Numbered from the stretch's first letter, positions 54,471 to 63,905 are shown. The stretch: 64,000 nucleotides of DNA from Epilithonimonas arachidiradicis (GCF_003610695.1 NZ_RAQH01000007.1:155907-219906), one strand, 5' to 3'. Translations and numbers: made by a program. The notes: generated by a model not told the origin, from the letters alone.

Positions 54471-54925
54471 TATTTCGTCTCGTCAAAATTATCGTAATAA
54501 GTAAAATCTTTGATGATTTTTCCATTCTCAATGGTGAAAATTGTACAAATCGGCAATTCAAATTTGGAATTATCCAGCGCAGTTCCTGTCGAAACAAATT
54601 CAACAATGACATTGTTATTGCCAGATATATAAATTGTTTTGATTTCGTCCTTCAAATCTGGAAACATTTGGTTGAGTTCCGAATATTTCCTGACGAATTC
54701 CTGCCGGCTTTGTTTTACAATTCCGATTCCGAAACTTGGATCTTTGAATTCTGCGTTTTCCACGTAAAGTTCAGAGAGCGCTTTCCATTGATGTTGGTTG
54801 AACAATTGAAAATATTTCTTTACGAATTGTTCATTTGTCGAATTGTCTTTCGAATCACAATTGTTGCAGGCAATTGTGATTACAGAAATAAATAATGCCG
54901 TTATCAGAATTTGAATGATTTTCAT
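54470..54925 (-). CDS. NTF2-like (SnoaL-type) lipoprotein
   Basis: The start at 54925 gives a lipoprotein signal ending VITIACNN. The body of about 125 residues has the cone-shaped NTF2 pattern QFVKKYFQLFNQHQWKALSELYVENAEFKDP, VRKYSELNQMFPDLKDEIKTIYISGNNNVIVEFVSTGTA and ICTIFTIENGKIIKDFTYYD. Such proteins are binding scaffolds or small isomerase-like enzymes; the ligand is unknown. It is coupled to alkB by a one-base overlap. The longer frame to 55006 would overlap the antiporter gene and is rejected. Confidence 0.8.
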   Translation of the reverse strand: MKIIQILITALFISVITIACNNCDSKDNSTNEQFVKKYFQLFNQHQWKALSELYVENAEFKDPSFGIGIVKQSRQEFVRKYSELNQMFPDLKDEIKTIYISGNNNVIVEFVSTGTALDNSKFELPICTIFTIENGKIIKDFTYYDNFDETK

Positions 54926-54935
54926 ATTATATTTT

Positions 54936-56516
54936 TTAAATGCTCTTAATTCGTTCCTCTTCCAAATCAATCTGGTACAATTGCTGACGGATGATTTCCT
55001 CATCAATTTTCGGATCTTGATTCAGTTCTGTCAGATATTCTCTTTGGTTTTCAAGAAGTTCGTAAAATATTTCTTTCGATTCATTGCTCATCCAGCTGTC
55101 GTCATTCGCATTGATTTTTTCTTCCCAATGTTTCATAATCCTTTCAAATCCTGGATTTCCATTCAGACCGTTGTCATACTTAAATTTCAATTTGTCATAA
55201 ATATGGTGTCGCAATCCGTGCTTGATTTTTCGCCTGGTTTCCAATTCGTCTTCCTCATTGTAAATTCCACCAAACAAACCCGTTCTTTGAATTAGCACAG
55301 GCAAGGTAAGCCCCTGAATTACCAAAGTCAATAAAATGACAATAAATGTGATGAATAAAATCAAATTTCTGTGCGGAAATGCCTCACCATTTAAAGTCAC
55401 CGGAATAGCCAAAGCAGCAGCTAGTGAAACCACACCACGCATTCCTGTCCAACCGAGAAGTAATGGCATCAGATAACGTCTGCGTCTGGATGAAGCGTTA
55501 GGAATGACACTGGGACGGAAAATAATCGTCGCCACCAAAGCCGCATAAGCACTGATAATTCTGGCCAAAATCAAAACAGCTGTTACCAAAATGCTGTAAC
55601 CAACTGCCGTTCTTACCTGAACACCTTCCGAACGTATGCCGTCTACAATCTCCGGAAGTTCCAATCCTATTAGCAAAAACACGATGCCGTTGAGAATGAA
55701 AACAAAACTTTCCCAAACGCTGTAACCTTTGATTCGGCTGGCACTGTTAAGAAAAATCAAACGTTTGGAGGACATATACAATCCGCCGGCAACTACCGCC
55801 AAAACGCCGGAACTATGTAATAATTCTGCAGCGAGATACATAAAATAAGGCTCAATCAATGTCAATGCGACATCAGAAGCAGGTTCTGTATCCAGTAACT
55901 TGTGAATCTGAACAAATAACCAGCCCAAAACCAATCCGATTCCAGCACCGCCGATGACCATCCATACAAAACTGGTAGCTGCTTCCTGCCAGATAAATTG
56001 TCCTGTTCCGACAGCAATCAGTGCAAATCGAAAAATAATTAATGATGAAGCATCGTTCAGGAGACTTTCGCCCTCAAGAATTGCTGATGTTGATTTTGGA
56101 ATTTTGACGAATTTGGTAATAGCACCCGTACTTACAGCATCAGGAGGTGAGACAATTCCGCCCAAAAGAAATCCCAATCCGATGGTGAAGCCGGGAATAA
56201 AATGATTGGCGAAAATGGCCACTGACAATGCCGTGAAAAAAACGACTAAAAATGCGAAACTGCCGATGATTCGCCACCATTTTTTCATTTCTTTGAAAGA
56301 AATGCTCCAAGCTGCTTCGAACAATAAAGGTGGTAAAAAAATGAAAAAGATGAGGTCCGGGTCCACTCTCACCATTGGCAAACCGGGTACAAAACTGATT
56401 AACAAGCCGGCTACCACCAGCAGAATAGGATAGGCGATTCTCAGCTTATTGGCCAAAATGGTAAGCAACACAATGGCGGCAACCATAGCAAGCAAAAAAG
56501 GTAAAAGTGTATGCAT
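54936..56516 (-). CDS. Na+/H+ antiporter, CPA1 family
   Basis: The 526-residue protein has about 12 membrane helices with DPDLIFFIFLPPLLFEAAW, the transport motif SPPDAVSTGAITK and LEGESLLNDASSLIIFRFAL, all hallmarks of NhaP/YjcE-type CPA1 exchangers. A hydrophilic, acidic C-terminal tail of about 110 residues is cytoplasmic. It exchanges sodium or potassium for protons. A TTG codon precedes, but the ATG at 56516 is taken as start. Its stop lies 10 bases before the NTF2-like gene start, so the three minus-strand genes may form one transcript. Confidence 0.9.
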   Translation of the reverse strand: MHTLLPFLLAMVAAIVLLTILANKLRIAYPILLVVAGLLISFVPGLPMVRVDPDLIFFIFLPPLLFEAAWSISFKEMKKWWRIIGSFAFLVVFFTALSVAIFANHFIPGFTIGLGFLLGGIVSPPDAVSTGAITKFVKIPKSTSAILEGESLLNDASSLIIFRFALIAVGTGQFIWQEAATSFVWMVIGGAGIGLVLGWLFVQIHKLLDTEPASDVALTLIEPYFMYLAAELLHSSGVLAVVAGGLYMSSKRLIFLNSASRIKGYSVWESFVFILNGIVFLLIGLELPEIVDGIRSEGVQVRTAVGYSILVTAVLILARIISAYAALVATIIFRPSVIPNASSRRRRYLMPLLLGWTGMRGVVSLAAALAIPVTLNGEAFPHRNLILFITFIVILLTLVIQGLTLPVLIQRTGLFGGIYNEEDELETRRKIKHGLRHHIYDKLKFKYDNGLNGNPGFERIMKHWEEKINANDDSWMSNESKEIFYELLENQREYLTELNQDPKIDEEIIRQQLYQIDLEEERIKSI

Positions 56517-56625
56517 CAATTATTGTTGTGTTTTTTAAATTCAAAATAATTCTTAAAAATATGAAAATGCCCGAATTTTTCCTATAAGTTATTTCTGATT
56601 TTAGAAACCTTTGTTTGATTATTCT

Positions 56626-56633
56626 TATTTTTG
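56626..56633 (+). promoter_or_regulatory. Promoter -7 element for hisS
   Basis: TATTTTTG matches TAnnTTTG exactly, 41 bases before the hisS start. No TTG lies at the ideal distance upstream. Confidence 0.45.
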
Positions 56634-56674
56634 CAGTCGATTTATCATTTATCAATCATCATTTATTTTATATA

Positions 56675-58024
56675 ATGAAGCCGAGCTTAGCAAAAGGAAC
56701 AAGAGATTTTACTGCGAAAGAAGTTTCCAGAAGAAAATATATCATCAATACATTACAGAAGAATTTTGAATTATTTGGATTCCAGCCGTTGGAAACGCCA
56801 AGTTTTGAGAATCTTTCAACTTTGACAGGAAAATATGGCGAGGAAGGTGATCGATTGATTTTTAAAATCTTAAATTCCGGCGATTACGCTTCAAAAACCA
56901 ATAATGATGACTGGACGAATAAAAATTCCCAGAAACTAATTTCCCAGATTTCCGAAAAAGCACTTCGTTATGATTTGACCGTTCCATTTGCTCGTTTTGT
57001 GGCAATGAATCACGGACAATTGGCTTTTCCTTTCAAACGTTATCAGATCCAGCCGGTTTGGAGAGCCGACAGACCCCAAAAAGGGAGATTCCGAGAGTTT
57101 TACCAGTGTGACGCAGATGTTGTGGGAAGTACAAGCCTTTGGCAGGAAGTGGAATTACTGCAGTTGTATTTTAAATCATTCCAGGATTTGAAATTATCGG
57201 TTTCAATTCACATTAACAATAGAAAAATCCTTTCCGGATTAGCAGATTATGCAGGCATTGCGGACAAGTTGATTGATTTTACTGTTGCGTTGGACAAGCT
57301 GGATAAAATTGGAAAAGAAGGCGTTGTAAAAGAAATGCAGGAAAAGGGAATTTCTGAAGAAGCGATTTCTAAACTGGATTTCCTCTTCAGCCAAACCAAT
57401 GATGCTTTGGAAAACCTACTTAATCTGAAAGAAAAATTTGTCGGAAACGAAATTGGACTGAAAGGCGTTGAAGAATTAGAATTTGTTATTACCAATGCTT
57501 TGAATCTCGGCATCGATTCTCAAAATTTAGTTTTTGATATCACTTTAGCCCGAGGTCTGGATTATTATACCGGTGCTATTTTCGAAGTTAAAGCTGATGA
57601 AGTTGCAATGGGTTCTATCGGCGGCGGTGGACGTTATGATAATCTGACGGAAGTTTTTGGCGTTAAGGATATTCCGGGAATTGGGATTTCTTTTGGGTTG
57701 GACAGAATTTATCTTGTAATGGAAGAATTAGGCGTTTTTCCTGAGGATTCTGAGAATAATGTCAAATATCTTTTCGCCAACTATGGAGAAACCGAATCCA
57801 TTGAAGCCTTGAAGCTTATTTCAGAGCTGAGACAAAAAAATATTGCTGCAGAACTCTATCCCGAAGCTTCCAAACTGAAAAAGCAATTCACTTATGCCGA
57901 GAAAAAAGGTATTGAGAATTTGGTTTTTCTAGGAGGCGAAGAAATTAAGAATCAATCGGTTACGGTTAAGAATTTACAAACCGGCGAACAGCAAACTCTG
58001 AAAATCGAAGAATTTCTAAATTAG
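56675..58024 (+). CDS. hisS: Histidine--tRNA ligase
   Basis: The 449-residue class II synthetase has motif 1 ([21 protein letters not shown]), motif 2 ([22 protein letters not shown]), the histidine-specific [15 protein letters not shown] and GGGGRYDNL, motif 3 ([16 protein letters not shown]) and a C-terminal anticodon-binding domain. It charges tRNA-His. The ATG at 56675 gives the standard N-terminus [12 protein letters not shown]; the upstream frame to 56615 is promoter and leader. Confidence 0.96.
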   Translation: MKPSLAKGTRDFTAKEVSRRKYIINTLQKNFELFGFQPLETPSFENLSTLTGKYGEEGDRLIFKILNSGDYASKTNNDDWTNKNSQKLISQISEKALRYDLTVPFARFVAMNHGQLAFPFKRYQIQPVWRADRPQKGRFREFYQCDADVVGSTSLWQEVELLQLYFKSFQDLKLSVSIHINNRKILSGLADYAGIADKLIDFTVALDKLDKIGKEGVVKEMQEKGISEEAISKLDFLFSQTNDALENLLNLKEKFVGNEIGLKGVEELEFVITNALNLGIDSQNLVFDITLARGLDYYTGAIFEVKADEVAMGSIGGGGRYDNLTEVFGVKDIPGIGISFGLDRIYLVMEELGVFPEDSENNVKYLFANYGETESIEALKLISELRQKNIAAELYPEASKLKKQFTYAEKKGIENLVFLGGEEIKNQSVTVKNLQTGEQQTLKIEEFLN

Positions 58025-58032
58025 TCTTTCAG

Positions 58033-59790
58033 CTAATTTTCGGAAACCAGACCATTCATACTTTCGAGAGTAGGATAGTTAAGATTATTTTCTATCTCTT
58101 TTTTCCTTTTGCGAATAAAATCTGTGGGTCTGATGCCATTGATTTCGAAAAATAGATCGGAGAAATTCTGTCTTGACGCGATGCCGCATTCTTTTGCCAA
58201 GGTATCGATCGTGTAATTGAGGTAGATATTCTTTTCGAACAATAGTCTGGTGATGTATCTGATTCTCAGATCGCCAAGATACTTATTGAAGTTCATTCCC
58301 TTGTATTCATTAATAACGTGCGACAGATAATTAGAATTAGTATCCAATTGGATCGCCAGTTTCTGAATTGTCAACCCTTTTTGAATAAAATGTTTTTTCT
58401 CTTCAAAAACCTTTAGTTTGTGCAGTAATTCTTCTTTTATTGCTTCTGCAATATGTGTCTTTTTATCATCATTGGTCTCGGAATGGGTTATTGGCGTTAT
58501 AGTTTCCGGACGAACGTAGTTGTGGTTTTGCAGTTTTTCCTGTATCAGAAAATATTTCTGAAGAATATCTTTTTCTTTCTTGAATTTTTTATACAAAGTG
58601 AAAATCAGAAATACCGCTAAAGCTGTTAAAACACTAATGAAAACAGCGCTCCAAATATTTGCTTTTTCCAGTTTTCCTTTCTCTTCCAAAAGCGCATTGG
58701 TATCATACTCTCTGTGAACTTTTGGTGACAAGTATGCAAAATCCCGGGAAATAATGCTATCAGCTTTCAACAGTTGAGTAGTGTAGAACAATTGTTGTTT
58801 TGGATCATTTTTATCCTTATAATGATTGATCAAGATCTCGTAATTCTCTCTAAGCTCCGGTAAAATGAACTCTTGTTTTGTGAAAATGGAGTCAATTTTT
58901 TTGAAATTTAAAATCGCAAGATTCTCATTTTTCAATGCTAAATAACTTTTTCCGATGTAAAAATAATCAACAGATTCCCAGGCAAAATCGTCCTTCATCA
59001 GTTGAAGAGATTCTGTCAAGTAGTCAATTGCGGAATTATATTTACCATTCGAATACTCTGATAAGCCTTTGCTTTTCAGAAAATAACTTCTTTCGCGCGA
59101 AAAATCATTATTATTGAATGTCTTCAACAGACCAATATTGATGAGCGAGTCCGCCTTAGCAAAATCTTTTATATTCCTGTAGCAGATAATCATCTGATGT
59201 AAGCTATTAAGATAGCCTTTCTGATTGTTGAAAATCTTGTACTTATGAGATTTTGTATTATTAGCTTCTGTTTCAAAATAATTGACACATTCTTTGAACA
59301 ATGCCAAAGCCTCCTCGTTATAACCCAAATAATTTTTTACGACACCTAGGTGGTACGATACTTTATTTGTAAGGTAAGGATCTCCTGTATTCTTAGAGTA
59401 TTTATAAGCCATCAGATACTCATCCAATGCAGGCTTATATTTTTTCATTTTGGCGTAGTAGATACTGCCTTTAAGAATATAGGCGGTAGCTATCTTATCA
59501 TCACTGGAAGTTTTGTAGGCCGCATCCAGACAGCTGTCGGCGTAGAGCAGTTTTTTGTTCCATGATTTGGAGTAATACGCAGCGTCTCTGTAAGCTTGGA
59601 ATAATTCTTCTTGTTTCTTTTCTTTTTTCGCTTTTTTGATATACGGATCTAGAAAAGCAAAAGCGCGATTATCATTTTCTGAAAAACTTTCATAACCCTT
59701 TCTGTAACTTTCATAGGTCATTCCAGTCTTATCTTTTGAAAGAACAAACGTTGAGACAAATAAAATGATAATAGAGAAAAAGTTTTTCAT
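58033..59790 (-). CDS. TPR-containing membrane-anchored AraC-family regulator
   Basis: The 585-residue protein has a signal peptide (FFSIIILFVSTFVLS), about 350 residues of TPR-type helices (for example DEYLMAYKYSKNTGDPYL, AIDYLTESLQLM), a membrane helix (IWSAVFISVLTALAVFLIFTLY, about 385-406) and a C-terminal AraC HTH domain (TIQKLAIQLDTNSNYLSHVINEYKGMNF, TIDTLAKECGIASRQNFSDLFFEINGIRPTDF). The layout implies a periplasmic sensor and a cytoplasmic DNA-binding domain in one chain, a form frequent in Chryseobacterium. Signal and targets are unknown. It is divergent from the small lipoprotein gene. Confidence 0.88.
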   Translation of the reverse strand: MKNFFSIIILFVSTFVLSKDKTGMTYESYRKGYESFSENDNRAFAFLDPYIKKAKKEKKQEELFQAYRDAAYYSKSWNKKLLYADSCLDAAYKTSSDDKIATAYILKGSIYYAKMKKYKPALDEYLMAYKYSKNTGDPYLTNKVSYHLGVVKNYLGYNEEALALFKECVNYFETEANNTKSHKYKIFNNQKGYLNSLHQMIICYRNIKDFAKADSLINIGLLKTFNNNDFSRERSYFLKSKGLSEYSNGKYNSAIDYLTESLQLMKDDFAWESVDYFYIGKSYLALKNENLAILNFKKIDSIFTKQEFILPELRENYEILINHYKDKNDPKQQLFYTTQLLKADSIISRDFAYLSPKVHREYDTNALLEEKGKLEKANIWSAVFISVLTALAVFLIFTLYKKFKKEKDILQKYFLIQEKLQNHNYVRPETITPITHSETNDDKKTHIAEAIKEELLHKLKVFEEKKHFIQKGLTIQKLAIQLDTNSNYLSHVINEYKGMNFNKYLGDLRIRYITRLLFEKNIYLNYTIDTLAKECGIASRQNFSDLFFEINGIRPTDFIRKRKKEIENNLNYPTLESMNGLVSEN

Positions 59791-59906
59791 CTGAAATTTT
59801 TTAATTATCATCATTTGTGTCCACAAAAATACGGAAATCCTAAATATTATTGATAATAATCTAATAAAAAAAGATTATGCATTAGGATAAAGTAATAATA
59901 GTGGTA

Positions 59907-59935
59907 TTGTATTGATTTTCAAATGATTATTTTTG
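59907..59935 (+). promoter_or_regulatory. Promoter of the small lipoprotein gene
   Basis: TTG (59907-59909), 18 bases, then TATTTTTG (59928-59935), an exact TAnnTTTG. It predicts a 5' leader of about 140 bases before the ATG at 60085. Confidence 0.6.
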
Positions 59936-60084
59936 TCGCAATTTGTGAATTAGGACGTCATAATTTCAAAATCGAGACCGGTTTTTCTTTCGTGGTTCAA
60001 ATTTAGAACATAATTTCGTCACAGATAATGAGAGGAACATTTAAAAACTAAGAATTAAAATTTTATAAAAAATTATTACATCAT

Positions 60085-60306
60085 ATGAAAAAATTCGTTT
60101 CAATTTTAGCAATTGCGTTTGTATCTTTAAATTTTGTGTCTTGCAGACAAGACGACGTTACTTCTGATATGGAAGTTACTTCTGCTAAAGAAAATCTAAG
60201 CTTAAGAAAAACTGAAGATACAGCAAAGACAGATACTGTTAAAGCAACACTTGCTACAAGACCAGTTGATCCAGATCCACCAGTTAAAGATACTACAAAC
60301 TGGTAA
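60085..60306 (+). CDS. Small lipoprotein, unknown function
   Basis: The 73-residue protein has a lipoprotein signal (MKKFVSILAIAFVSLNFVSC) with Cys20 as lipidation site, then a short disordered, Thr-, Lys- and Asp-rich tail ending RPVDPDPPVKDTTNW. There is no recognisable domain. It has a clear promoter, a long leader, and a downstream hairpin at 60343-60378, so it is a real expressed gene. It is a single-gene unit divergent from the TPR/AraC regulator, which might control it. Confidence 0.75.
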   Translation: MKKFVSILAIAFVSLNFVSCRQDDVTSDMEVTSAKENLSLRKTEDTAKTDTVKATLATRPVDPDPPVKDTTNW

Positions 60307-60342
60307 TTAATACAGAACAACATTCATTCTATACACAATTTT

Positions 60343-60378
60343 ATCTGCCTCAATTTATTTAATTAGATTGAGGCAGAT
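60343..60378 (+). terminator. Hairpin after the small lipoprotein gene
   Basis: ATCTGCCTCAAT (60343-60354) pairs perfectly with ATTGAGGCAGAT (60367-60378) over 12 bases, with a 12-base loop. Only a short T/C stretch follows. Confidence 0.7.
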
Positions 60379-60453
60379 TCTGAAATAGAACCGACAAAAT
60401 TTATAAAAAGGAGTAGTTATCTCTTTTGATTCTCAAATTTGTATCAATATATT

Positions 60454-61266
60454 ATGAAAAAAATATATGTCGCTTTTTTTGCTTTGGTTTTAACTCTGGT
60501 TAAATCTCAAGTAGGGATCAATACTCCAAAACCGTTGGCCAACCTGGAAGTTCATACATCAAACTTATCAACTATTCCAGACGGAATTATCCCGCCGAGA
60601 ATCTCTGCAGATTCTTTACAGTTAAAAGATCATTTGTATGGTCCTGCTCAGAATGGAGCTTTGATTTATATCACAAAACCCGTTTCTAAGTTTTCTAAAA
60701 AAACACAGGAGATTACAAGTTCGGGGTATTATGTGTACGATTCCGGATATACGCACCAGGACAAATCGAATGGAACTTGGAAAAAAATGTTCAGTGACCC
60801 AAACGCTTTTGCTGCCAGCAGCTTTTCTGGACTTCAATTTTCCAAAATTATGCTGGACTCTTCCGGATCTGGTTTTCAGTCCATACAATTTGACGACAGC
60901 GTGGAAAACAGGATTGGAAAAGAGTATCTCACAGATAATCAATATATTGTTCCGGAGACAGGATTGTATGTCATCAATTACTCTATAGCATTTGAAAATC
61001 CGGATCAAAAATTACAAAAACAGAGACCACGCATTGCAATTATGCGATCTTCCAAAGATGATAGTCGTAATATATTGGCTTCAAAGATGTTTGATGCTTT
61101 TTTTACAGCTGATGATAAAGTTTCTTTAGCTCAGCAAACCAGCATCAACCATATCTATCAGTTGACACAAGGTGAAAAACTAAACTTCGGACTGGTTACG
61201 GAAAATGATGATTTGTCATCCTTCGGTAACGTCTCTACAGAAATTTCAGTTTATAAAATAAGATAA
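60454..61266 (+). CDS. Secreted protein with C1q/TNF-like C-terminal part, unknown function
   Basis: The 270-residue protein has a signal peptide ending LVKSQ, the motif VGINTPKPLANLEVHTS, common at the N-terminus of secreted Chryseobacterium proteins, and a C-terminal jelly-roll-like segment (YIVPETGLYVINYSIAFE, NHIYQLTQGEKLNFGLVTEND, VSTEISVYKIR). This suggests a surface structural or adhesion protein. The ATG at 60454 is preferred over the frame to 60439 because it starts the signal peptide. Function unknown. Confidence 0.75.
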   Translation: MKKIYVAFFALVLTLVKSQVGINTPKPLANLEVHTSNLSTIPDGIIPPRISADSLQLKDHLYGPAQNGALIYITKPVSKFSKKTQEITSSGYYVYDSGYTHQDKSNGTWKKMFSDPNAFAASSFSGLQFSKIMLDSSGSGFQSIQFDDSVENRIGKEYLTDNQYIVPETGLYVINYSIAFENPDQKLQKQRPRIAIMRSSKDDSRNILASKMFDAFFTADDKVSLAQQTSINHIYQLTQGEKLNFGLVTENDDLSSFGNVSTEISVYKIR

Positions 61267-61387
61267 GAGTATGTCTAGATTTAATCACTTAATTATAGTA
61301 AAGTTAGCAGGAATTGCCTTGTTGTTTTTGAGAATGTGTTTTGGTGACGAAATTTTCCGTAAAAAACCACATTAAAAAAGTTTGTCT

Positions 61388-61395
61388 TACTTTTG
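61388..61395 (+). promoter_or_regulatory. Promoter -7 element for the CvfB-like gene
   Basis: TACTTTTG fits TAnnTTTG, 17 bases before the start codon at 61413. This supports choosing that ATG rather than the upstream frame start at 61341. Confidence 0.45.
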
Positions 61396-61412
61396 CAGGA
61401 AATTCGATTTCT

Positions 61413-62237
61413 ATGAAGCCCGGACAAACTAATTCTCTTACCATTTCTGAAAAAATATCTTCTGGTTTTATCCTGAGGGATGAAAATCAGGAAAAAGCTT
61501 TTATCCAAAAAGTTTTTGCTGACGAATCCTGGGATATCGGAAAGGAAGTGGAAGTTTTTGTCTATCAGGAAGAAGGAAACCTGAAAGCTACAACAGAAAA
61601 AGCGAATGCAGAAATAGGAGAATTTGCGGTGATGACTTGCGTTCAGAGTCTGCCAAGCGGCGCTTTTATGGATTGGGGAATTATCAAAGACCTTTTTATT
61701 CCGTATAAACAACAAAAATCCAAGATTGTAGAAGGTAAACGCTATTTGGTTTATGTTTACATTGATGAGGCTACAGGATTGATTACCGGCACAACAAAAT
61801 TCAAACGTAATCCGCAATACGACGAGCTTCCATTCAAAAATGGTGATAAAGTGAATCTGATTATGATGAACGAATCCGAATTGGGTTGGAATGTTGTCAT
61901 TGAAAAAAAATACATCGGCTTGATCTACGCCTCAGACGTTTTCAAAAAACTATATCCTTTATCAGAAGAAACAGGTTACATCAAAACCATCCGTGAAGAC
62001 GGGAAAATCGATGTGACGCTCCAGCCGCAAGGTTTTGAAAATGTTGATGAATTCAAACAAAAAGTTCTGGACAAACTCCAGGACAGCTACGGTTTACTTT
62101 ATCTCTCGGATAAATCTTCTCCGGAAGAGATCAAAGATGAGTTGCAGATGAGCAAGAAAAACTTCAAAAAAGCGATCGGAAGTCTTTACAAAGATAAGAT
62201 CATCGAGATTCTGGATGACAGAATCAGATTACTATAA
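61413..62237 (+). CDS. CvfB-like S1 RNA-binding protein
   Basis: The 274-residue protein has tandem S1-like OB folds (GQTNSLTISEKISSGFILRD, EFAVMTCVQSLPSGAFMDWGIIKDLFIPYKQQ, VIEKKYIGLIYASDVFKKLYPLSEETGYIKTIREDGKIDVTLQPQGF) and a C-terminal winged helix (DELQMSKKNFKKAIGSLYKDKIIEILDD). This is the CvfB/YitL architecture, an RNA-binding protein that influences gene expression in Firmicutes. Its role here is unknown. The shorter start is chosen because the upstream frame overlaps the promoter. Confidence 0.88.
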   Translation: MKPGQTNSLTISEKISSGFILRDENQEKAFIQKVFADESWDIGKEVEVFVYQEEGNLKATTEKANAEIGEFAVMTCVQSLPSGAFMDWGIIKDLFIPYKQQKSKIVEGKRYLVYVYIDEATGLITGTTKFKRNPQYDELPFKNGDKVNLIMMNESELGWNVVIEKKYIGLIYASDVFKKLYPLSEETGYIKTIREDGKIDVTLQPQGFENVDEFKQKVLDKLQDSYGLLYLSDKSSPEEIKDELQMSKKNFKKAIGSLYKDKIIEILDDRIRLL

Positions 62238-62327
62238 ACCTTATGTAAAATATCATTTTTCTAAAAATTAGCATCGATTAATTTTTCGTTGGAATCGTTT
62301 TTGTTTCTGCAGACGAAATAATAACTG

Positions 62328-63227
62328 ATGAAAAAAATTCTTATCAGCGGTGCAACAGGATTGGTAGGTAAAAAGCTTTCCCGAAAATTGCATGAACGCG
62401 GCTACAAAGTTGAGATTCTTGTTCGTTCCAAATCAAAAAAAACAGACTTCAAATCCTATATTTGGGATTATGAAAATGGATTTTTAGAGGATGGCGCTTT
62501 AGACAATACTTATATTTTTATCCATTTGGCTGGAGCTCCGATCAGTAAACGCTGGACGAAAGCTTACAAAAAAGAAATCTATAAAAGCAGAGTGGATTCG
62601 GCACAGTTTATCTATGAAAAGATGTTGGAGAAAGATATTCATCCAGAAGCAGTAATCTCATCTTCAGCAGTAGGTTTTTACGGACAAATCACGTCGGAAC
62701 ATATTTTTTCGGAAGATAATTCGCCGGCAGAAGATTTTTTAGGAGGTGTCTGCAGAGATTGGGAACTGAAAGCTTTGCAGTTTGAAAATCTGGGAAGCAG
62801 AGTAGTCCGAATCCGGACCGCTACGGTTTTGTCAGAAAAAGGTGGCGCTTTGGAAGTTCTTAGAAAACCTGTTGACTTGAATATTGGTTCACCTCTAGGA
62901 ACGGGAAAACAATATTTTCCCTGGATTCATATTGATGATTTGGTTAATATTTATTTCAAAGCCATAGAAGATGTTTCTATTAATGGTGCTTATAATGCTT
63001 CGGCTCCGGATTTTGTTACGAATGAAATTCTCACCAAAAAATTGGCTTCCCATCTTAATAAAAAATTATTCCTTCCTAACATTCCAAAATTTGTTATAAA
63101 AACTATTCTGGGTGAAATGTCAGTTTTGGCGTTAGAAGGAAGTAGGATTTCTTCCAGAAAAATCGAGAATTCTGGTTTTAATTTTAAATATAATAACTTA
63201 GATTTGGCGCTTTCTGATGTTCTTTAA
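62328..63227 (+). CDS. TIGR01777-family epimerase-like protein (YfcH-type)
   Basis: The 299-residue extended SDR has the Rossmann motif ISGATGLVGKKL near residues 6-17, IHLAGAPISKRWTKAYKKEIYKSRV, SSSAVGFYG and the family-specific GSPLGTGKQYFPWIHIDDLVNIY. The C-terminal DUF1731-like part has PKFVIKTILGEMSVLALEGSRISSRK. The substrate is unknown; the family is linked to cell division inhibitor SulA-like annotation without firm evidence. Length is normal. Confidence 0.9.
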   Translation: MKKILISGATGLVGKKLSRKLHERGYKVEILVRSKSKKTDFKSYIWDYENGFLEDGALDNTYIFIHLAGAPISKRWTKAYKKEIYKSRVDSAQFIYEKMLEKDIHPEAVISSSAVGFYGQITSEHIFSEDNSPAEDFLGGVCRDWELKALQFENLGSRVVRIRTATVLSEKGGALEVLRKPVDLNIGSPLGTGKQYFPWIHIDDLVNIYFKAIEDVSINGAYNASAPDFVTNEILTKKLASHLNKKLFLPNIPKFVIKTILGEMSVLALEGSRISSRKIENSGFNFKYNNLDLALSDVL

Positions 63228-63275
63228 AGAATTTGCTAATCGATATAAAAGCCTTATTTTTATCAAAATTTTTCA

Positions 63276-63824
63276 ATGAGATTGACTGAAGAAAATCAAG
63301 AAAAACTTTCTGTTTTAGAAAAAATTGCCAACGGAATTATTTGGTGGGTGGGTTCTATCCAGTCATTGGTTTTTCATACGATATTTTTCATTGTTTGTTT
63401 TGCGTTGCCAATTTTCAATATTGTCGAATTTGAACATATGTTGTTGGTTCTCACAACGGTTGTTTCTTTGGAAGCGATTTATTTGGCCATTTTCATTCAG
63501 ATGTCAGTGAACAAAAGTTCCGAGCATATTGAAGATCTGAAAGAAGACGTTAACGAAATCCAGGAAGATATTGATGAGATCCAGGAAGATATCGATGAGA
63601 TCCAGGAAGACATTGAAGAGATCCAGGAAGACGTAGAAGAAATTCAGGAAGATGTTGAAGAAATCAGTGAAGATGAAGATGATGACGACCACAGTGAGCG
63701 CGCAAGAACTGTAATGCTGAAAAGCAAAGTCACCAATAATAAAAACGACATCAAAAACCTGAAAGATAAAATAAAAGAGTTGGAAGGCTTAATAGAAAGC
63801 CTTAAAAAAGAAGAAGAGCAATAA
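63276..63824 (+). CDS. DUF1003-like membrane protein with heptad coiled coil
   Basis: The 182-residue protein has two membrane helices (about 28-50 and 53-76), like DUF1003 proteins. A run of six near-identical seven-residue units of the type EIQEDID/EIQEDVE follows (about 91-132), then an acidic patch (EDEDDDDHSE) and a second coiled coil (NNKNDIKNLKDKIKELEGLIESL). The repeats are 21 bases long in DNA (about 63546-63671). It is probably an oligomeric inner-membrane protein with a long cytoplasmic coil. Function unknown. Confidence 0.75.
   Translation: MRLTEENQEKLSVLEKIANGIIWWVGSIQSLVFHTIFFIVCFALPIFNIVEFEHMLLVLTTVVSLEAIYLAIFIQMSVNKSSEHIEDLKEDVNEIQEDIDEIQEDIDEIQEDIEEIQEDVEEIQEDVEEISEDEDDDDHSERARTVMLKSKVTNNKNDIKNLKDKIKELEGLIESLKKEEEQ
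63546..63671 (+). repeat. Tandem 21-bp coding repeats (heptad units)
   Basis: Six in-frame 21-base units with the pattern GA-GATRTTGAYGARATYCAG encode EIQED-type heptads. Synonymous and conservative differences between units show old duplication followed by drift under coding constraint. Confidence 0.8.
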
Positions 63825-63859
63825 TATCAGTTTGAGATTTCTAAACGTAATTTTTTGCT

Positions 63860-63883
63860 GTCAGTCTGAGGTTCTCGAAGACT
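63860..63883. repeat. REP-like unit, diverged copy
   Basis: GTCAGTCTGAGGTTCTCGAA matches the reverse complement of the unit at 16011-16034 with few changes. It is intergenic. Confidence 0.5.
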
Positions 63884-63905
63884 CATAAACGCTAAATTTC
63901 CAATT

